Origin: Myxococcales bacterium
GTDB taxonomy: Bacteria > Myxococcota_A > Polyangia > Polyangiales > Polyangiaceae
Reading direction: 5' to 3'
Length of the DNA stretch: 64,000 bases
Assembly (NCBI GenBank): GCA_016720545.1
Contig: JADKKK010000004.1
Location: forward strand, 124,001-188,000
In this document: one piece after another, positions 49,923 to 62,857 of the stretch
Layout of the letters: each line of letters opens with the position of its first letter
Position numbering within the stretch: position 1 is the first letter of the stretch
Notes under the pieces: model-generated
Databases searched by the model: none
The model's input: only the letters and a program-made list of their open reading frames with translations
What the model was told of the DNA's origin: nothing
Made by a program: the position numbers and the translations under genes

Positions 49923-51506
49923 CTACTCGCCGATCTCGTGCGCCATCACGTCGCGAGGGCTCCGGAAGAACTGCGTCGGCGAGTAGGCGCCGAGGTTCGA
50001 CACGCGCGAGGTGTAAATGCACGCGTACTCGTCAACCTGCTTTCCGAAGCTCGACTGCTCGTTGCCGTCCTTCATGAGGGAGCCCCAGTAGGCGTGGAAG
50101 CGCGCGTCGGCGCGGCGCTCGATCGCCAGCGACTCGGACTCCACGTGGCGAAGCACGCCGCGGATGCGCTCGACCGCGCGCTTCACGCGGGCGCGCTCGG
50201 CCTCGAGCCTGTCGCTCGGATCCCGGTCGAGCTGCCGAGCGAGATCCTTGATGCGCGCCTGATAAAAGCGCAGATCGTCCTCGTGACGCTCGCGCAGCTC
50301 CTCGAGGCGCGAGAGGGTCTCGAGGTCGTCGCGGCACGACTCGTAGGCCGAGACCTCGGTCTCGAGCTCCTGGATGATCATGGCCGTGCGCCAGGCCGAG
50401 TCCTTCTTCGACCGGAGGATGTCGCCGTAAATGTGATCGCCCACGTAGAGCACCTGATCGCCCGCGACGCCCATCGCGCGTTCGAGCTCCTGCAGGTTGC
50501 CTCCCTCGTAGACCTTTCCCCGCTCGAGCGGGAGGGCCGCCGGCTTCGTGCGGTCGCCCTCGTGCTCCAGCAGCGGTCGCCGCTCCTGGAAGAAGGCGGG
50601 CTTGGTCGCCGCGACGATGACGACGTCGAAGAAGTTCCGCCACGACGGGTACTCGTTCATGCTGCCGCCGAGCAGGTACGTCATCATGCGCTCGGTGTAG
50701 GCCCATCGCGAGTTGGTCAGCAGGAAGAGGCGCTTGCCCGAGCTCCGTAGCTTGTGGAGCGTCGGCGCGAGGTCCGCGTCGCGGAGCACGAAGCGGGGAA
50801 GATCGGCGGCGATGGCGTCCAGGATCGTGCCGTCCCGGTGCGCCTCGTCGATGCACTCTCGGATATCGGTGAAGAGCTTCGCGTAGTCGACCGCGAACCC
50901 TCGGTCCTCGAGAGCCTGCACGAGCGACGCGTAGGTCACCGCCTCGCTGAGCGCGTAGAGCGTGTCGATCCAGTGGTAGCGCGGGGTAGCCGGGCGGATC
51001 TTCTTCGAGTGATAGAGCGCGCGGATCTCGTCGCGCGACAGCTCGCGGAAGCCGTGGAAGCCCTTGCTCACGTTCTTGTAGCGGTCCATCTTCAGGACGT
51101 GCCCGAAGCGCTTGTCGATGAGCAGCCCGCGCACGGCGAAGTCGGTCGGCACCGTGACGCTCTGGATGAATTCGGGGTACCCGCGCGCGATGAGCTTCTT
51201 GAGGGTCGCCTCGATCGACAGACGGTCCATCTCGGCTTGGTTGTAGATGGCGAGCGTGTAGTCCATGTCGAAGCCGACCCACGCGATGTGCGCGAGCCGC
51301 AGGTTGCGATTGCAGAATACACGTTGTTGCCGCGCGATGCGCGGAGGCCGGTCGCGGGTGAGGAAGTCGTCGAGCGGCAGGAAGAGCTGCCCGCCGGTCC
51401 CGGCGGCGTCGGGCGTCGCGCCGCCTGCGTCGCGCCGGAGCCTCGCGGTCGCGTCGCCGCTCCCGGTCGCGCCGCTCTCGGACGCGGCCTTGTCGTCGTT
51501 GGTCAT
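49923..51506 (-). CDS. HAD superfamily IG 5'-nucleotidase
   Basis: 527 residues from ATG 51506. The HAD motif I is GFDMDYTLA (Asp80, Asp82). Motif II appears as FLLTNSRWAYTERMM, and motif III/IV as LYVGDHIYGDILRSKK, all matching the cytosolic purine 5'-nucleotidase (cN-II)-like family. A long coiled stretch follows (about 390-460, ERHEDDLRFYQARIKDLARQL). The enzyme dephosphorylates purine nucleoside monophosphates by family assignment. The first 50 residues are low-complexity Gly/Ala/Asp. It diverges from the glutamine amidotransferase gene across 184 bp that can form alternative hairpins. Confidence 0.9.
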   Translation of the reverse strand: MTNDDKAASESGATGSGDATARLRRDAGGATPDAAGTGGQLFLPLDDFLTRDRPPRIARQQRVFCNRNLRLAHIAWVGFDMDYTLAIYNQAEMDRLSIEATLKKLIARGYPEFIQSVTVPTDFAVRGLLIDKRFGHVLKMDRYKNVSKGFHGFRELSRDEIRALYHSKKIRPATPRYHWIDTLYALSEAVTYASLVQALEDRGFAVDYAKLFTDIRECIDEAHRDGTILDAIAADLPRFVLRDADLAPTLHKLRSSGKRLFLLTNSRWAYTERMMTYLLGGSMNEYPSWRNFFDVVIVAATKPAFFQERRPLLEHEGDRTKPAALPLERGKVYEGGNLQELERAMGVAGDQVLYVGDHIYGDILRSKKDSAWRTAMIIQELETEVSAYESCRDDLETLSRLEELRERHEDDLRFYQARIKDLARQLDRDPSDRLEAERARVKRAVERIRGVLRHVESESLAIERRADARFHAYWGSLMKDGNEQSSFGKQVDEYACIYTSRVSNLGAYSPTQFFRSPRDVMAHEIGE

Positions 51507-51539
51507 CCTGTCGGTTCTCGCATTCTCGGGTTCGCCCCT

Positions 51540-51592
51540 GCGCAGGCTGGCCGCCTGCGCCCTCCCGTGGGCCTGCGCGGAGCGCCGCAGGC
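51540..51592. other. Alternative hairpins in a divergent intergenic region
   Basis: Four complementary blocks: GCGCAGGC (51540-51547), GCCTGCGC (51553-51560), GCCTGCGC (51571-51578) and CGCAGGC (51586-51592). Blocks 1 and 4 can each pair with block 2 or 3, so mutually exclusive structures are possible. Function unknown. Confidence 0.55.
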
Positions 51593-51690
51593 AGCGCGCT
51601 CAGGATCCCACGGCGCTCGAGCTCTTTCAAGTCGAGCGGCCTCGGCCCGTTCGCGCGGTGCGGTGCGCTGGGAAGTGCTACACGGGCGAG

Positions 51691-52416
51691 ATGGGCCCCC
51701 TCGTCGTCCTCCGCTCCGGTGACGTGCCTCCTCCCATCGCCGCGCGTCGCGGCGAGTACCTGGGCTGGTTCCGCGGTCACGTGGGGGACGCGTGGCCCGG
51801 CGCCGATGCGTGGGTCGAGCACGACGTCCGCGTCGACGCGCCGCTGCCCGATCCCCGCGCCGTCGCCGGCTTCGTCCTCACGGGCTCGAGCCACAGCGTC
51901 ACCGAGCGCGCCCCCTGGATGCTCCGCTACGAAGCGTACCTCCGCGAGTGCGTCGCGGCCGACGCGCCGGTCCTCGGGGTCTGCTTCGGCCACCAGATCC
52001 TCGCCCAGGCGCTCGGTGGGCACGTCACGCAGAACCCCCGCGGGCGAGAGATGGGGACCCGCGTCGCGCGTCGCCTCGGCGACGATCCGCTCTTCGCGGG
52101 CCTTGGCGCCGCGTTCTCCGTGAACACCACTCATGTCGACACGGTCGCGCGGCTGCCGAGGGGCGCGCGGATCCTCGCCACCACCGCGCTGGAGCCCCAC
52201 GCCGCCTTCGCGCTCGCCGAGCACCCGCGCGTGCGCGCGGTGCAGTTTCACCCCGAGATAGACGGCGACGCCATGCGCCAGTGGGTCACGTTGCGGAGAC
52301 CGCTCCTCGAGGCGGAGGGCCTCGACGCCGACGCCATCCTCTCCGAGGCCACAGACACGCCTGCGGGCGTCTCCGTGCTCCGCAACTTCGTGACAGAGTT
52401 GGTGGCTCGTCCCTAG
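51691..52416 (+). CDS. Class I glutamine amidotransferase
   Basis: 241 residues from ATG 51691. The catalytic triad is visible: nucleophile Cys98 in VLGVCFGHQIL, and His-Glu in VQFHPEIDG. The preceding FVLTGSSHSVTERAPWMLRYEAYLRE is the usual oxyanion neighbourhood. It is a stand-alone GATase1 domain, as in GuaA-like or gamma-glutamyl hydrolase-like enzymes of unassigned substrate. Upstream open codons from 51265 overlap the divergent nucleotidase gene and are not used. Confidence 0.88.
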   Translation: MGPLVVLRSGDVPPPIAARRGEYLGWFRGHVGDAWPGADAWVEHDVRVDAPLPDPRAVAGFVLTGSSHSVTERAPWMLRYEAYLRECVAADAPVLGVCFGHQILAQALGGHVTQNPRGREMGTRVARRLGDDPLFAGLGAAFSVNTTHVDTVARLPRGARILATTALEPHAAFALAEHPRVRAVQFHPEIDGDAMRQWVTLRRPLLEAEGLDADAILSEATDTPAGVSVLRNFVTELVARP

Positions 52417-52441
52417 CGCTGCCCGCGAGCGCGCCGCGACC

Positions 52442-53791
52442 CTACGCCAGGGGTCGCCACCACGCCTTCACGTGGTCCCACGCGTTCATGCGGACCCGCA
52501 GCGCCTTCGCCGCCGGCACTGCGGCGCGCTTCATGCCGAGCGCGTCACCGGGGGCCACGACGAACCCGTAGCGCGTGCGCACGTAGATGCGGGCCGCCTC
52601 CGCGAGCGGCGAGTGGGGCTCCACCGGGGGTGCCGGCGATTGGGGCGGAGGCGCCTCGGGTGTCCCCTCCGGGGTCGGCGGGGCGACCGCGCGCTCGACG
52701 AACTGCTCGACGGAGTCGGAGGCGAGCGGGAGGGTGCCGGCGTCCTCTGCGGCGATCCTCACGTACTCCCACAGGTTCTCGATGCGCTCGCTCGGTGGGG
52801 TGGGGAAGATCGGGGTCACGAGGTGGCTCGTCAGCAGCGCGCGCTTCACCGGCCGATAGAAGAGCGCGAGGAGCAGCAGCGGCCAGAGCGTCTGCGCGGC
52901 CGACTTCGCCGAGCTCGCGGCGCGCTGCATGGCCTGGCGGATCGCCTCTTCATCGAACTTGGGGCCGCGGGGGCTCGGGCGTGGCTCCCCTCCGTCGGAC
53001 GGTTCGCTGGGTTCTTCGGTCGGCTTGCCCGCGTGCTGGTGGCCCTTGCGATCGCCCTTGCCCGTGCGCCAAAGGTAGGGCGCGAGCACCGCGGTGAAGG
53101 CGAACACGAGGAGCGCCGCGCCGAGCAGCGGCAGGACGTTCTTCCGCGGCAGCGCCGAGACCGTCGCCTTCTTCTGGACGCGCCGCGACGTCGCCCCCGA
53201 GAGCGACTCCCAGATCGAGACGCGCATCGCCTGCTTCGACGCCATGAAGAAGAGCAGCCCCACGAGGAAGCCCCCAAGCAGGAGCAGCGGGATTGGCATC
53301 CACGCGCTCATCTTGCTCTCTTCCCACTTCGAGACGCGACCCTCGTTGTTGAGGATGATCATCACCGCGCCTATCCACCCGACGGACGGCCAGAACGCGC
53401 CGAGCAGCTCGAACCGGTGGTGCAGCGAGAGCATCCCGCTCGGGAGGGCGAAGCAGAAGAAGAAGGTCCCGATGAGGAGCACCTTCGGCAGATCGACGTG
53501 CCCGAGCAGGCCGACGTAGACACCCACCCACATCAGGAAGAAGCCCGCCATGAGCACCGGAATGGTGCGAAAGCGGAGCAGCGCGATGAACTGCCCGGTC
53601 ACGAGCCCCGCGAGGCCCGCGAGCACGGCCCCAATGACCTCGAGGGAGTCACCCCGCTCGTACGAGATGATCGTGAGAACGAAGGCGCCGAACCCGAACA
53701 CCGCGAAGAGGAAGTAGGCGAGCAGGGGACGCCACGCGAGCTTCACCGACTCGAGGAGCGACGGGTGCCAGTGGCCGACGGGCGTGGTCAT
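52442..53791 (-). CDS. Polytopic membrane protein, last gene of the MoxR/DUF58 operon
   Basis: 449 residues from ATG 53791, overlapping the DUF58 stop as ATGA. Six or so membrane segments lie in the first 260 residues (LLAYFLFAVFGFGAFVLTIISY, VIGAVLAGLAGLVTGQFIALL, LMAGFFLMWVGVYVGLLG). A soluble Pro/Glu-rich stretch and a helical C-terminal domain follow (LAEAARIYVRTRYGFVVAPGDALGMKRA), with a DUF4129-like flavour (TPPSERIENLWEYVRIAAEDAGT). The usual fourth gene of such operons codes for a transglutaminase-like protein; no Cys-His-Asp triad is seen here. Confidence 0.7.
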   Translation of the reverse strand: MTTPVGHWHPSLLESVKLAWRPLLAYFLFAVFGFGAFVLTIISYERGDSLEVIGAVLAGLAGLVTGQFIALLRFRTIPVLMAGFFLMWVGVYVGLLGHVDLPKVLLIGTFFFCFALPSGMLSLHHRFELLGAFWPSVGWIGAVMIILNNEGRVSKWEESKMSAWMPIPLLLLGGFLVGLLFFMASKQAMRVSIWESLSGATSRRVQKKATVSALPRKNVLPLLGAALLVFAFTAVLAPYLWRTGKGDRKGHQHAGKPTEEPSEPSDGGEPRPSPRGPKFDEEAIRQAMQRAASSAKSAAQTLWPLLLLALFYRPVKRALLTSHLVTPIFPTPPSERIENLWEYVRIAAEDAGTLPLASDSVEQFVERAVAPPTPEGTPEAPPPQSPAPPVEPHSPLAEAARIYVRTRYGFVVAPGDALGMKRAAVPAAKALRVRMNAWDHVKAWWRPLA

Positions 53792-55436
53792 GTCCCCTCC
53801 AGCGCGAGGTTCGGTCCGGCACGCCGGAGCCGCAGGACGTGCGCACCTCGCGCGTGCGACAGCTGCGTGGCGTAGCGAGCGCCCTCCGCGGCGCGCGCGG
53901 CGGCGACGTTGGGCGAGGGCTTCCCCTTGAAGAGCCCGAGCAGGTCGGTGCGATTGTCGTCCGCGCCGACGGGATACTTGAAGAACAGGAGCTTCCCGAG
54001 GGCGCTCAGCTCCTTCTGCGTCGCCATGATCTCGCGCGGGTCGATCACGGACGGATCGGCGTAGATCACGCTCGCGCCTGGTCCGATCGCTTGCGCGGCG
54101 GGGCCGAACCCTGCGCTCACGAAGATGGCGGACATGTCGCCGCCCGGGCGGGGGAAGGCGTCGAGCGGGAAGTGATTCTGCCAAGCCACGTCTGCGCCGA
54201 GGGCCCGCCACTTCCGCTCCTCGCCTCGCTTCGCGACCATCTCGTGGAGCTGGACGGTGCCTCCTGGGCCGCGCGCGGCGACCGCGAGGCTCACCTTCTC
54301 GCCGCGCTTCGCCAGGGTGTGCGCCAGCGCGATCCACCCTTCGACGAGGAGATCGAGCAGGGCCTCGAGGTGCTCCTCGCGGGCACCGTCGGCCTCGGGG
54401 AGGTAGCTGTCGAGCACGAGCAGCACCTTGCGCGGCGCATACGGCACCGACTCGGGCACGCGCACCTGGAGCTGACCCGTGTTGACGCTGAGCTTCCAGT
54501 GGACGCGGCGGAGGTCGTCGCCGGGGAGGTAGGCGCGCACGCCGTAGTGCTCCTCGGTCGGGCGGCGCGAGAGCATGCTGAGCGAGCCCTCTGCCTTGGC
54601 CAAGGAGCGCGGCTTCTTGTCGAGCTGAAGGGGGCGCAGCCGCGGAAGCGCCCGGAGGCTCGCCACCGCGCGCGCCGCGACCCGCACGCGGGTGAGGCCG
54701 AGCACGTCCTCGTACCAGATCTCGGCGGGCCCAAGCTCGTACACCCCGCGCGGCGTGCGCGGGAGGGGGGCCGACACGGTGGTGTCGGTGCGAGAGACCG
54801 ATCGGTCCAGCGCGAAGCGCGTGTCGCCGCCGAGCCTGCGGGGAAGCGTCTCTTCGATGTGGAGGCGAAAGCCCGGCGGGACCGGGATACGGGCGAGCGT
54901 GAAGCGCTCGACCACGGCGTCGCCGGCGTCGACTACCGCGGGCTGCAGCTCGCGCTCGATGGAGCCGCGGCCTCGCCTCACCCGGTCGTCGAAGGCCCGC
55001 ACGCTGAACGCGGACACCAGGGTCGCGGCGGTCGCGAAGAGGTAGTTCAGGCCGAGGCCCGCGACCGCGATGACGCCCAGCTGCGCCCACTTTGCCGAGA
55101 GCGCGAGCCCGACGGCGATGAGGGAGGTGATGGCGAGCGAGATGCCGCGGGCGGTCATCACGCGCACGTGGCGATCGAGGGCCTCCACGAGCGCGGTGAA
55201 CGGCGGCTTGCCGGCGACGCGCAGCGCTCGCCGCTCGCGGCCCACCTTGACCGAGATGCCCACGAGCTGGGCGAAGAAGAGGGGGGTGGTTAAGTATGCG
55301 AAATACGTCGCAAATTCGCCGCCCGAGTCCTGTACCTCGCTCGTGTCGAAGACCATCGACGAGAGCCCGCCCACCGCCCACGGGAGCAGGAAGAGGAGGA
55401 GGCCGTGGAAGCCGGCGCGGAGCAGCTTGAAGAACG

Positions 55437-55440
<4 letters not shown>
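53788..55440 (-). CDS. DUF58 domain membrane protein
   Basis: 550 residues from ATG 55440, overlapping the MoxR stop as ATGA. Two N-terminal membrane segments (GLLLFLLPWAVGGLSS and FAYLTTPLFFAQLVGISV) and another pair (SLAITSLIAVGLALS, LGVIAVAGLGLNYLFATAATLVSAF) precede a soluble part. The DUF58 signature is HYGVRAYLPGDDLRRVHWKLSVN, followed by a von Willebrand A-like region (KVLLVLDSYLPEADGAREEHLEALLDLLVEGW). DUF58 proteins are partners of MoxR ATPases in envelope or metal-insertion processes; the exact client is unknown. Confidence 0.9.
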
Positions 55441-56399
<959 letters not shown>

Positions 56400-56404
56400 G
56401 GCGT

Positions 56405-57595
56405 TCAAGGGTCGGGTTTCTCCCATCGGGAAGAGAGCAGGAAGCGTCGTATCCGAAGCCAGAACTGTCGGCCCGCCGAGGCCTGCGCGTGTTCGTATCC
56501 CCAGAGCCAGGTCTCGACCTTCTCCTCCGGGACGCGCCACGCCGCCGCGTACGCGCGTACCACCCTGAGCTCGGCCTCGTCCCCGAGGCCGTCCACCGCG
56601 GCGAGCTCGCACATGAGCTCGACGATCTTCTCCCGCCGCTCCTTCGGGACGTACCGCGCGGCCTCGGCCGGCGTGTACACGCGGAACTCGTCGTCCTGGA
56701 GGGGCGCCATGCCCTCGGTCGCGAGGAACGCGTCGACGAAGGCGCGCTCCGCCGCGTGCACCTCGCCGTCGGCAGCGACGACCGACACGAGCGGGAACAG
56801 AATGGCGCGGGGCGGCGCGGACTGGGGCGGCGCGTCGTCGAGGGGGCCGGGAGGGGGCGGGGGAGGCGGGGCCGCCTCGGCCTGCGCATGCGCAGGGGAG
56901 TCCGGGGATGTGCGCGCGCGCGCGGGAGGCGCGAGAGGCGCGTGGGGAGCGTGAGGCGTGGGCCAGGCGCCGTCCGCCACCGGTGCGCCGCCGTTGGGCG
57001 GCGGGATCGTGCTCGGCACGACGCGGAAGGGCGGGGCGCGCTGGCTCTTCGGGCGGCTCGGGGCCTCGGGGCTCGGCGCGCTCGCGCTCCCGCCGCCGGC
57101 GCGGCCCCCCAGCGAGAACGGATCGGCGAGGGTCTCGAGCGGCCTCTGCGCGAGGACGAGATCCATCAGCGCGTCGAGGTCGGGCGCGACGAACGTGGCC
57201 GAGACGAGCGCGGCCAGATCGGGGAAACCGTCGCGGACGGCCCAGGCGTCGAGCTGCGTCACCAGCGCCTCCCGCGAGCGGAGATCGGTCGCGCCGCGCT
57301 CGTCCAGCAGCGCTGCGTGCGCGCCGCACGCCGCGCATCGGCGCACGTCGAGGGCCTCGGGGGCGAGCTCCTCGAGGCACGCGGGGCAGCGGTTGCCCTG
57401 CACGAGCGAGAGGTCCCTCGCGAGCTGCGCGGCCGCGACGCGGCCCACCTTGGTGACGCCGCACAGCTTGCACCACACCCGCGCCGGCACACCGAAGCGA
57501 CACGCCGCGATACGCGCGTCGTAGGTCTCGACGAGGCCGCCTTCGAGGAGGCAGTGAGGGCAGTCGTCGAGCAGCTCGACAGCGGAACCACGCAT
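56405..57595 (-). CDS. Zinc-ribbon / TerB-like domain protein, first gene of MoxR operon
   Basis: 396 residues from ATG 57595. Four Cys pairs, CPHC (12/15), WCKLC (42/45), CPAC (70/73) and CAAC (87/90), make two zinc ribbons. A low-complexity Pro/Ala/Ser linker runs from about 155 to 275. The C-terminal region (about 280-380) is all-helical: LFPLVSVVAADGEVHAAERAFVDAFLATEG and IVELMCELAAVDGLGDEAELRVVRAYAAAW resemble the TerB fold with its Asp-Gly-Glu metal-binding turns. An adaptor role with the MoxR ATPase is inferred from order and spacing. Confidence 0.75.
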   Translation of the reverse strand: MRGSAVELLDDCPHCLLEGGLVETYDARIAACRFGVPARVWCKLCGVTKVGRVAAAQLARDLSLVQGNRCPACLEELAPEALDVRRCAACGAHAALLDERGATDLRSREALVTQLDAWAVRDGFPDLAALVSATFVAPDLDALMDLVLAQRPLETLADPFSLGGRAGGGSASAPSPEAPSRPKSQRAPPFRVVPSTIPPPNGGAPVADGAWPTPHAPHAPLAPPARARTSPDSPAHAQAEAAPPPPPPPGPLDDAPPQSAPPRAILFPLVSVVAADGEVHAAERAFVDAFLATEGMAPLQDDEFRVYTPAEAARYVPKERREKIVELMCELAAVDGLGDEAELRVVRAYAAAWRVPEEKVETWLWGYEHAQASAGRQFWLRIRRFLLSSRWEKPDP

Positions 57596-57818
57596 CTCGT
57601 GAGATGGTATCGGGTTCTCGCGCGCGCTGTCATGGAGTCGCGCCGCGCGGGGCGCATCGTGCCCGACCGCGCCTACACCCCCCCCTGTCGCACGACCTCG
57701 CCCGCGCGTTCTTCGCGGCTCGTCGTGTGACGCCTTGCGCGTGGGTCGCTTCGAGCCCACCCTTGCACTGCACCACGCCGGTGCAACGCGCGCCCTTCGG
57801 GGGACGTGCGGCCTGACC

Positions 57819-58670
57819 ATGCCGACCCCGCGCTCCACACCCGCCACGCTCGGCCCGAGGCTCCCCGGCCTCCCCGGCCTCCCCGGCCTGGCGCTCGCGG
57901 CGCTGCTTGGCTTCTTCGTTGCCCACACCGGGGCGGCGCGGGCCGAGCAGGCCTCGACCGGCGACGGCGACAACCGCGTCCGAATCGCTCAGCTCCTTCG
58001 GCTTGGGCGCAGCCACACACCCGAGGCCCGCGCCGAGCTCGAGCGAGCGCTCCAGGATCCCGCAGAGGCGGTCCGGCTCGCGGCCAGCGTCGCCCTCGTC
58101 GCCCTCGCCGATCCCGCGGCGGTCCCCGCGATCGAGCGGCGCCTCGCGGTCGAGACCTCGCCTCGCGTCCGGGAGCGCCTCCACGGCGCGCGCGCCGACC
58201 TCCGGGCGATGGCGCTCAAGCGCGCGAGGTTCGTCCTGCAGGTCGGGAGGATGGTGAACGCCACGAGCAACACGAACCCCGCGCTCTCGGCCGTGATGGC
58301 GACCACGACGCGCGCGCGCGCCTCGTTCGTTGCCGGGGCCGTGCTGCTAGAGGGGCCCGCCGACCCGCTCTACGCGAGCGCGGTCGACCGCAAGCTCCCG
58401 GTCCTCCTGCTCGATGGGCAGCTCTCGCGCTTGGCGCGGTCGAGCGCCCCTGGTGGGGTCTCGCTCGCCGCGCACGTGGAGATCGTCGTCAGGGCGGTGC
58501 CGTCGCACGCGCTGAAGGCCACGCTCCGCGGGAGCTCCACGGGCACCGACACGCCAGCGGTCCTCACCAGCCAGGCGCGGCTCGCCGAGCTCGAGAGCCA
58601 GGTGGTCGGCAGCGCCGTCGAGAGCGCGCTCCGCGGCGCAGAGGGCGCGCTGGCGGGCGCGTCGAAGTAG
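57819..58670 (+). CDS. Exported HEAT-repeat-like protein
   Basis: 283 residues from ATG 57819. A signal peptide ends HTGAARAEQ (Ala-rich cleavage site), with three tandem GLP units just before it from a 9-bp repeat. Residues about 50-110 form two HEAT-like repeats (AELERALQDPAEAVRLAASVALVALADPAAVPAIERRL). The rest (VNATSNTNPALSAVMATTTRARASFVAGAV) is unassigned. It is probably periplasmic. No partner is evident; it is followed by the R3 repeat and a glycosyltransferase gene. Confidence 0.65.
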   Translation: MPTPRSTPATLGPRLPGLPGLPGLALAALLGFFVAHTGAARAEQASTGDGDNRVRIAQLLRLGRSHTPEARAELERALQDPAEAVRLAASVALVALADPAAVPAIERRLAVETSPRVRERLHGARADLRAMALKRARFVLQVGRMVNATSNTNPALSAVMATTTRARASFVAGAVLLEGPADPLYASAVDRKLPVLLLDGQLSRLARSSAPGGVSLAAHVEIVVRAVPSHALKATLRGSSTGTDTPAVLTSQARLAELESQVVGSAVESALRGAEGALAGASK

Positions 58671-58728
58671 CCGCGTCGGTGAGCGGCGTGCCCACGCCAG
58701 GCGACCCAAGGGGCAAGGCATGAACCTG

Positions 58729-58795
58729 AGGTGCGCCCCGAAGGGGCGAACGATGGTCGAAGGCGGGCCCGAGCCGCAGGCGAGGTCTCGCCTTG
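58729..58795 (+). repeat. 67-bp dispersed repeat, copy R3 (start codon decayed)
   Basis: Begins AGGTGCGCCCCGAAGGGGCG and ends GCGAGGTCTCGCCTTG; 58/67 identical to R2 and 54/67 to R1, gap-free. The final ATG is TTG and is not in frame with the next gene (GTG 58834), but the 21-codon frame ending in TGA is kept. A GGCGAG-GT-CTCGCC hairpin is perfect here. Upstream, CATGAACC is shared with R2. Confidence 0.85.
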
Positions 58796-58833
58796 AACCG
58801 CCCGAGCCCCCGGTGGCGGTATAGGATGCACGC

Positions 58834-59976
58834 GTGCCTTCACCGCGCGTCCTCTTCGTGTCCAAGCCCGTCGCCCCCCCCTGGCACGACGGCTCGAAGA
58901 ACCTGGTCCGCGACGTGGCCGCGCACCTGGAGCGCGTCACGCCGACGGTGATGAGCACCGAGGCCTTCGCGCGCGCGTCGAGCCTCCCGCCGCGGGTCCG
59001 CGTCGAGCCGGTGTACTCGGCGGCATCTCGGTTTACGCCGCCGTTCGCCGCGAACACTCGAGTGTTCGCGCGCCTGCTTCGCGGCGATCCACTGGACCTC
59101 TGGCACTTCATCTTCGCGCCCAACGCCGCGTCGTCGGGCGCCGCGCTCGCCGCCAAGCGCGTCCGCCGGCTCAGCGGCTTTCGCGGGCCCGTGGTGCAGA
59201 CGGTGGCGAGCGCCCCGCGCACCTTCGAGGGGGTGTCGCGCCTGCTCTTCGGCGACCACATCATCGCCCTCAGCGAGTGGACCCGCCGACGACTCGTCGA
59301 CGCGGGGGCGACCCGCGCGCCCATCCATGTCATCCCACCGTGCGCCGCGGCCCCGGCCGAGCCAGCCGAAGGGGTGGTCCGCGCTCTGCGCGCGCGGCAC
59401 GACCTCCGCGGCAAGGTCGTGCTCTACCCGGGGGACTACGAGTTCTCCCAGGGCGCGCGGACGGTGGTCGCCGCGCTGCCCCGCGTCCTCGCCGAGGTGC
59501 CCAACCTCACGGCGGTGTTCGCCTGCCGCGCCAAGACGCCCCGCGCGGCGGTCGCGGAGGCGGAGCTGCAGCGCGAAGTCGAGCGCCTCGGCCTCGCCCC
59601 GCGGGTGCGGTACCTCGGGGAGGTGCCCGACATGCCGGCGCTCCTGCGCGCCAGCGACGTCGTCGCCTTCCCCGTCGACGATCTGTACGGCAAGGTCGAC
59701 GTGCCGCTCGTGCTCCTCGAGGCCCTCGCGCTGGGCGTCCCCCTCGTGGTCGCCGCCGGGGGCCCGCTGGAGGAGCTCGCCCCCGCCGCCTCGGAGGTGC
59801 CACCCGGCGCGCCCGAGCGCCTCGCCGCGGCCGTCGTCGGCCTGCTCGCCCCCGGCGCCGCCCTCGAGGCGGCCAAGCTCGGGCGAACGCTCTACGGCGA
59901 GCGCTTCACCCCCTCCGTGGTCGCGCGCGCTCACGACGCCCTCTACGAGCGCGCGCTCGGCGTGGCGCCCGCCTGA
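58834..59976 (+). CDS. GT4-family glycosyltransferase
   Basis: 380 residues from GTG 58834. There is no Shine-Dalgarno sequence; TATAGGAT lies 12 nt upstream, so the mRNA may be leaderless. Two Rossmann halves: RVLFVSKPVAPPWHDGSKNLVRDVAAHLERV, then VIPPCAAAPA, LRGKVVLYPGDYEFSQGARTVVAALPRVLAEVP, YLGEVPDMPALLRASDVVAFP and VPLVLLEALALGVPLVVAAGGPLEEL (the E-x7-E nucleotide-sugar site). It uses an activated sugar to extend a glycan, retaining mechanism by family. Acceptor unknown. Confidence 0.9.
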   Translation: MPSPRVLFVSKPVAPPWHDGSKNLVRDVAAHLERVTPTVMSTEAFARASSLPPRVRVEPVYSAASRFTPPFAANTRVFARLLRGDPLDLWHFIFAPNAASSGAALAAKRVRRLSGFRGPVVQTVASAPRTFEGVSRLLFGDHIIALSEWTRRRLVDAGATRAPIHVIPPCAAAPAEPAEGVVRALRARHDLRGKVVLYPGDYEFSQGARTVVAALPRVLAEVPNLTAVFACRAKTPRAAVAEAELQREVERLGLAPRVRYLGEVPDMPALLRASDVVAFPVDDLYGKVDVPLVLLEALALGVPLVVAAGGPLEELAPAASEVPPGAPERLAAAVVGLLAPGAALEAAKLGRTLYGERFTPSVVARAHDALYERALGVAPA

Positions 59977-60066
59977 GAGCGAGCGTGGCCGTCGTGGACG
60001 CCTCTCGCGTCGACCCGAGCGGGGGGCGTTCCCGCGCTCGCCAGGAAGTGGTAGACGCCCCTTGCC

Positions 60067-62787
<2,721 letters not shown>

Positions 62788-62836
62788 CGGGCGCCCCAAA
62801 TCGTAAAAAGAGCAAGAGCTGAAGAAACTGGCGTCT

Positions 62837-62851
62837 CCGCCGCTCCGGCGG
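62837..62851. terminator. Hairpin downstream of alaS
   Basis: CCGCCG, loop CTC, CGGCGG, located 49 bp after the alaS stop and just before the fold-back element. No T-tract. Confidence 0.35.
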
Positions 62852-62857
62852 CGGTGC

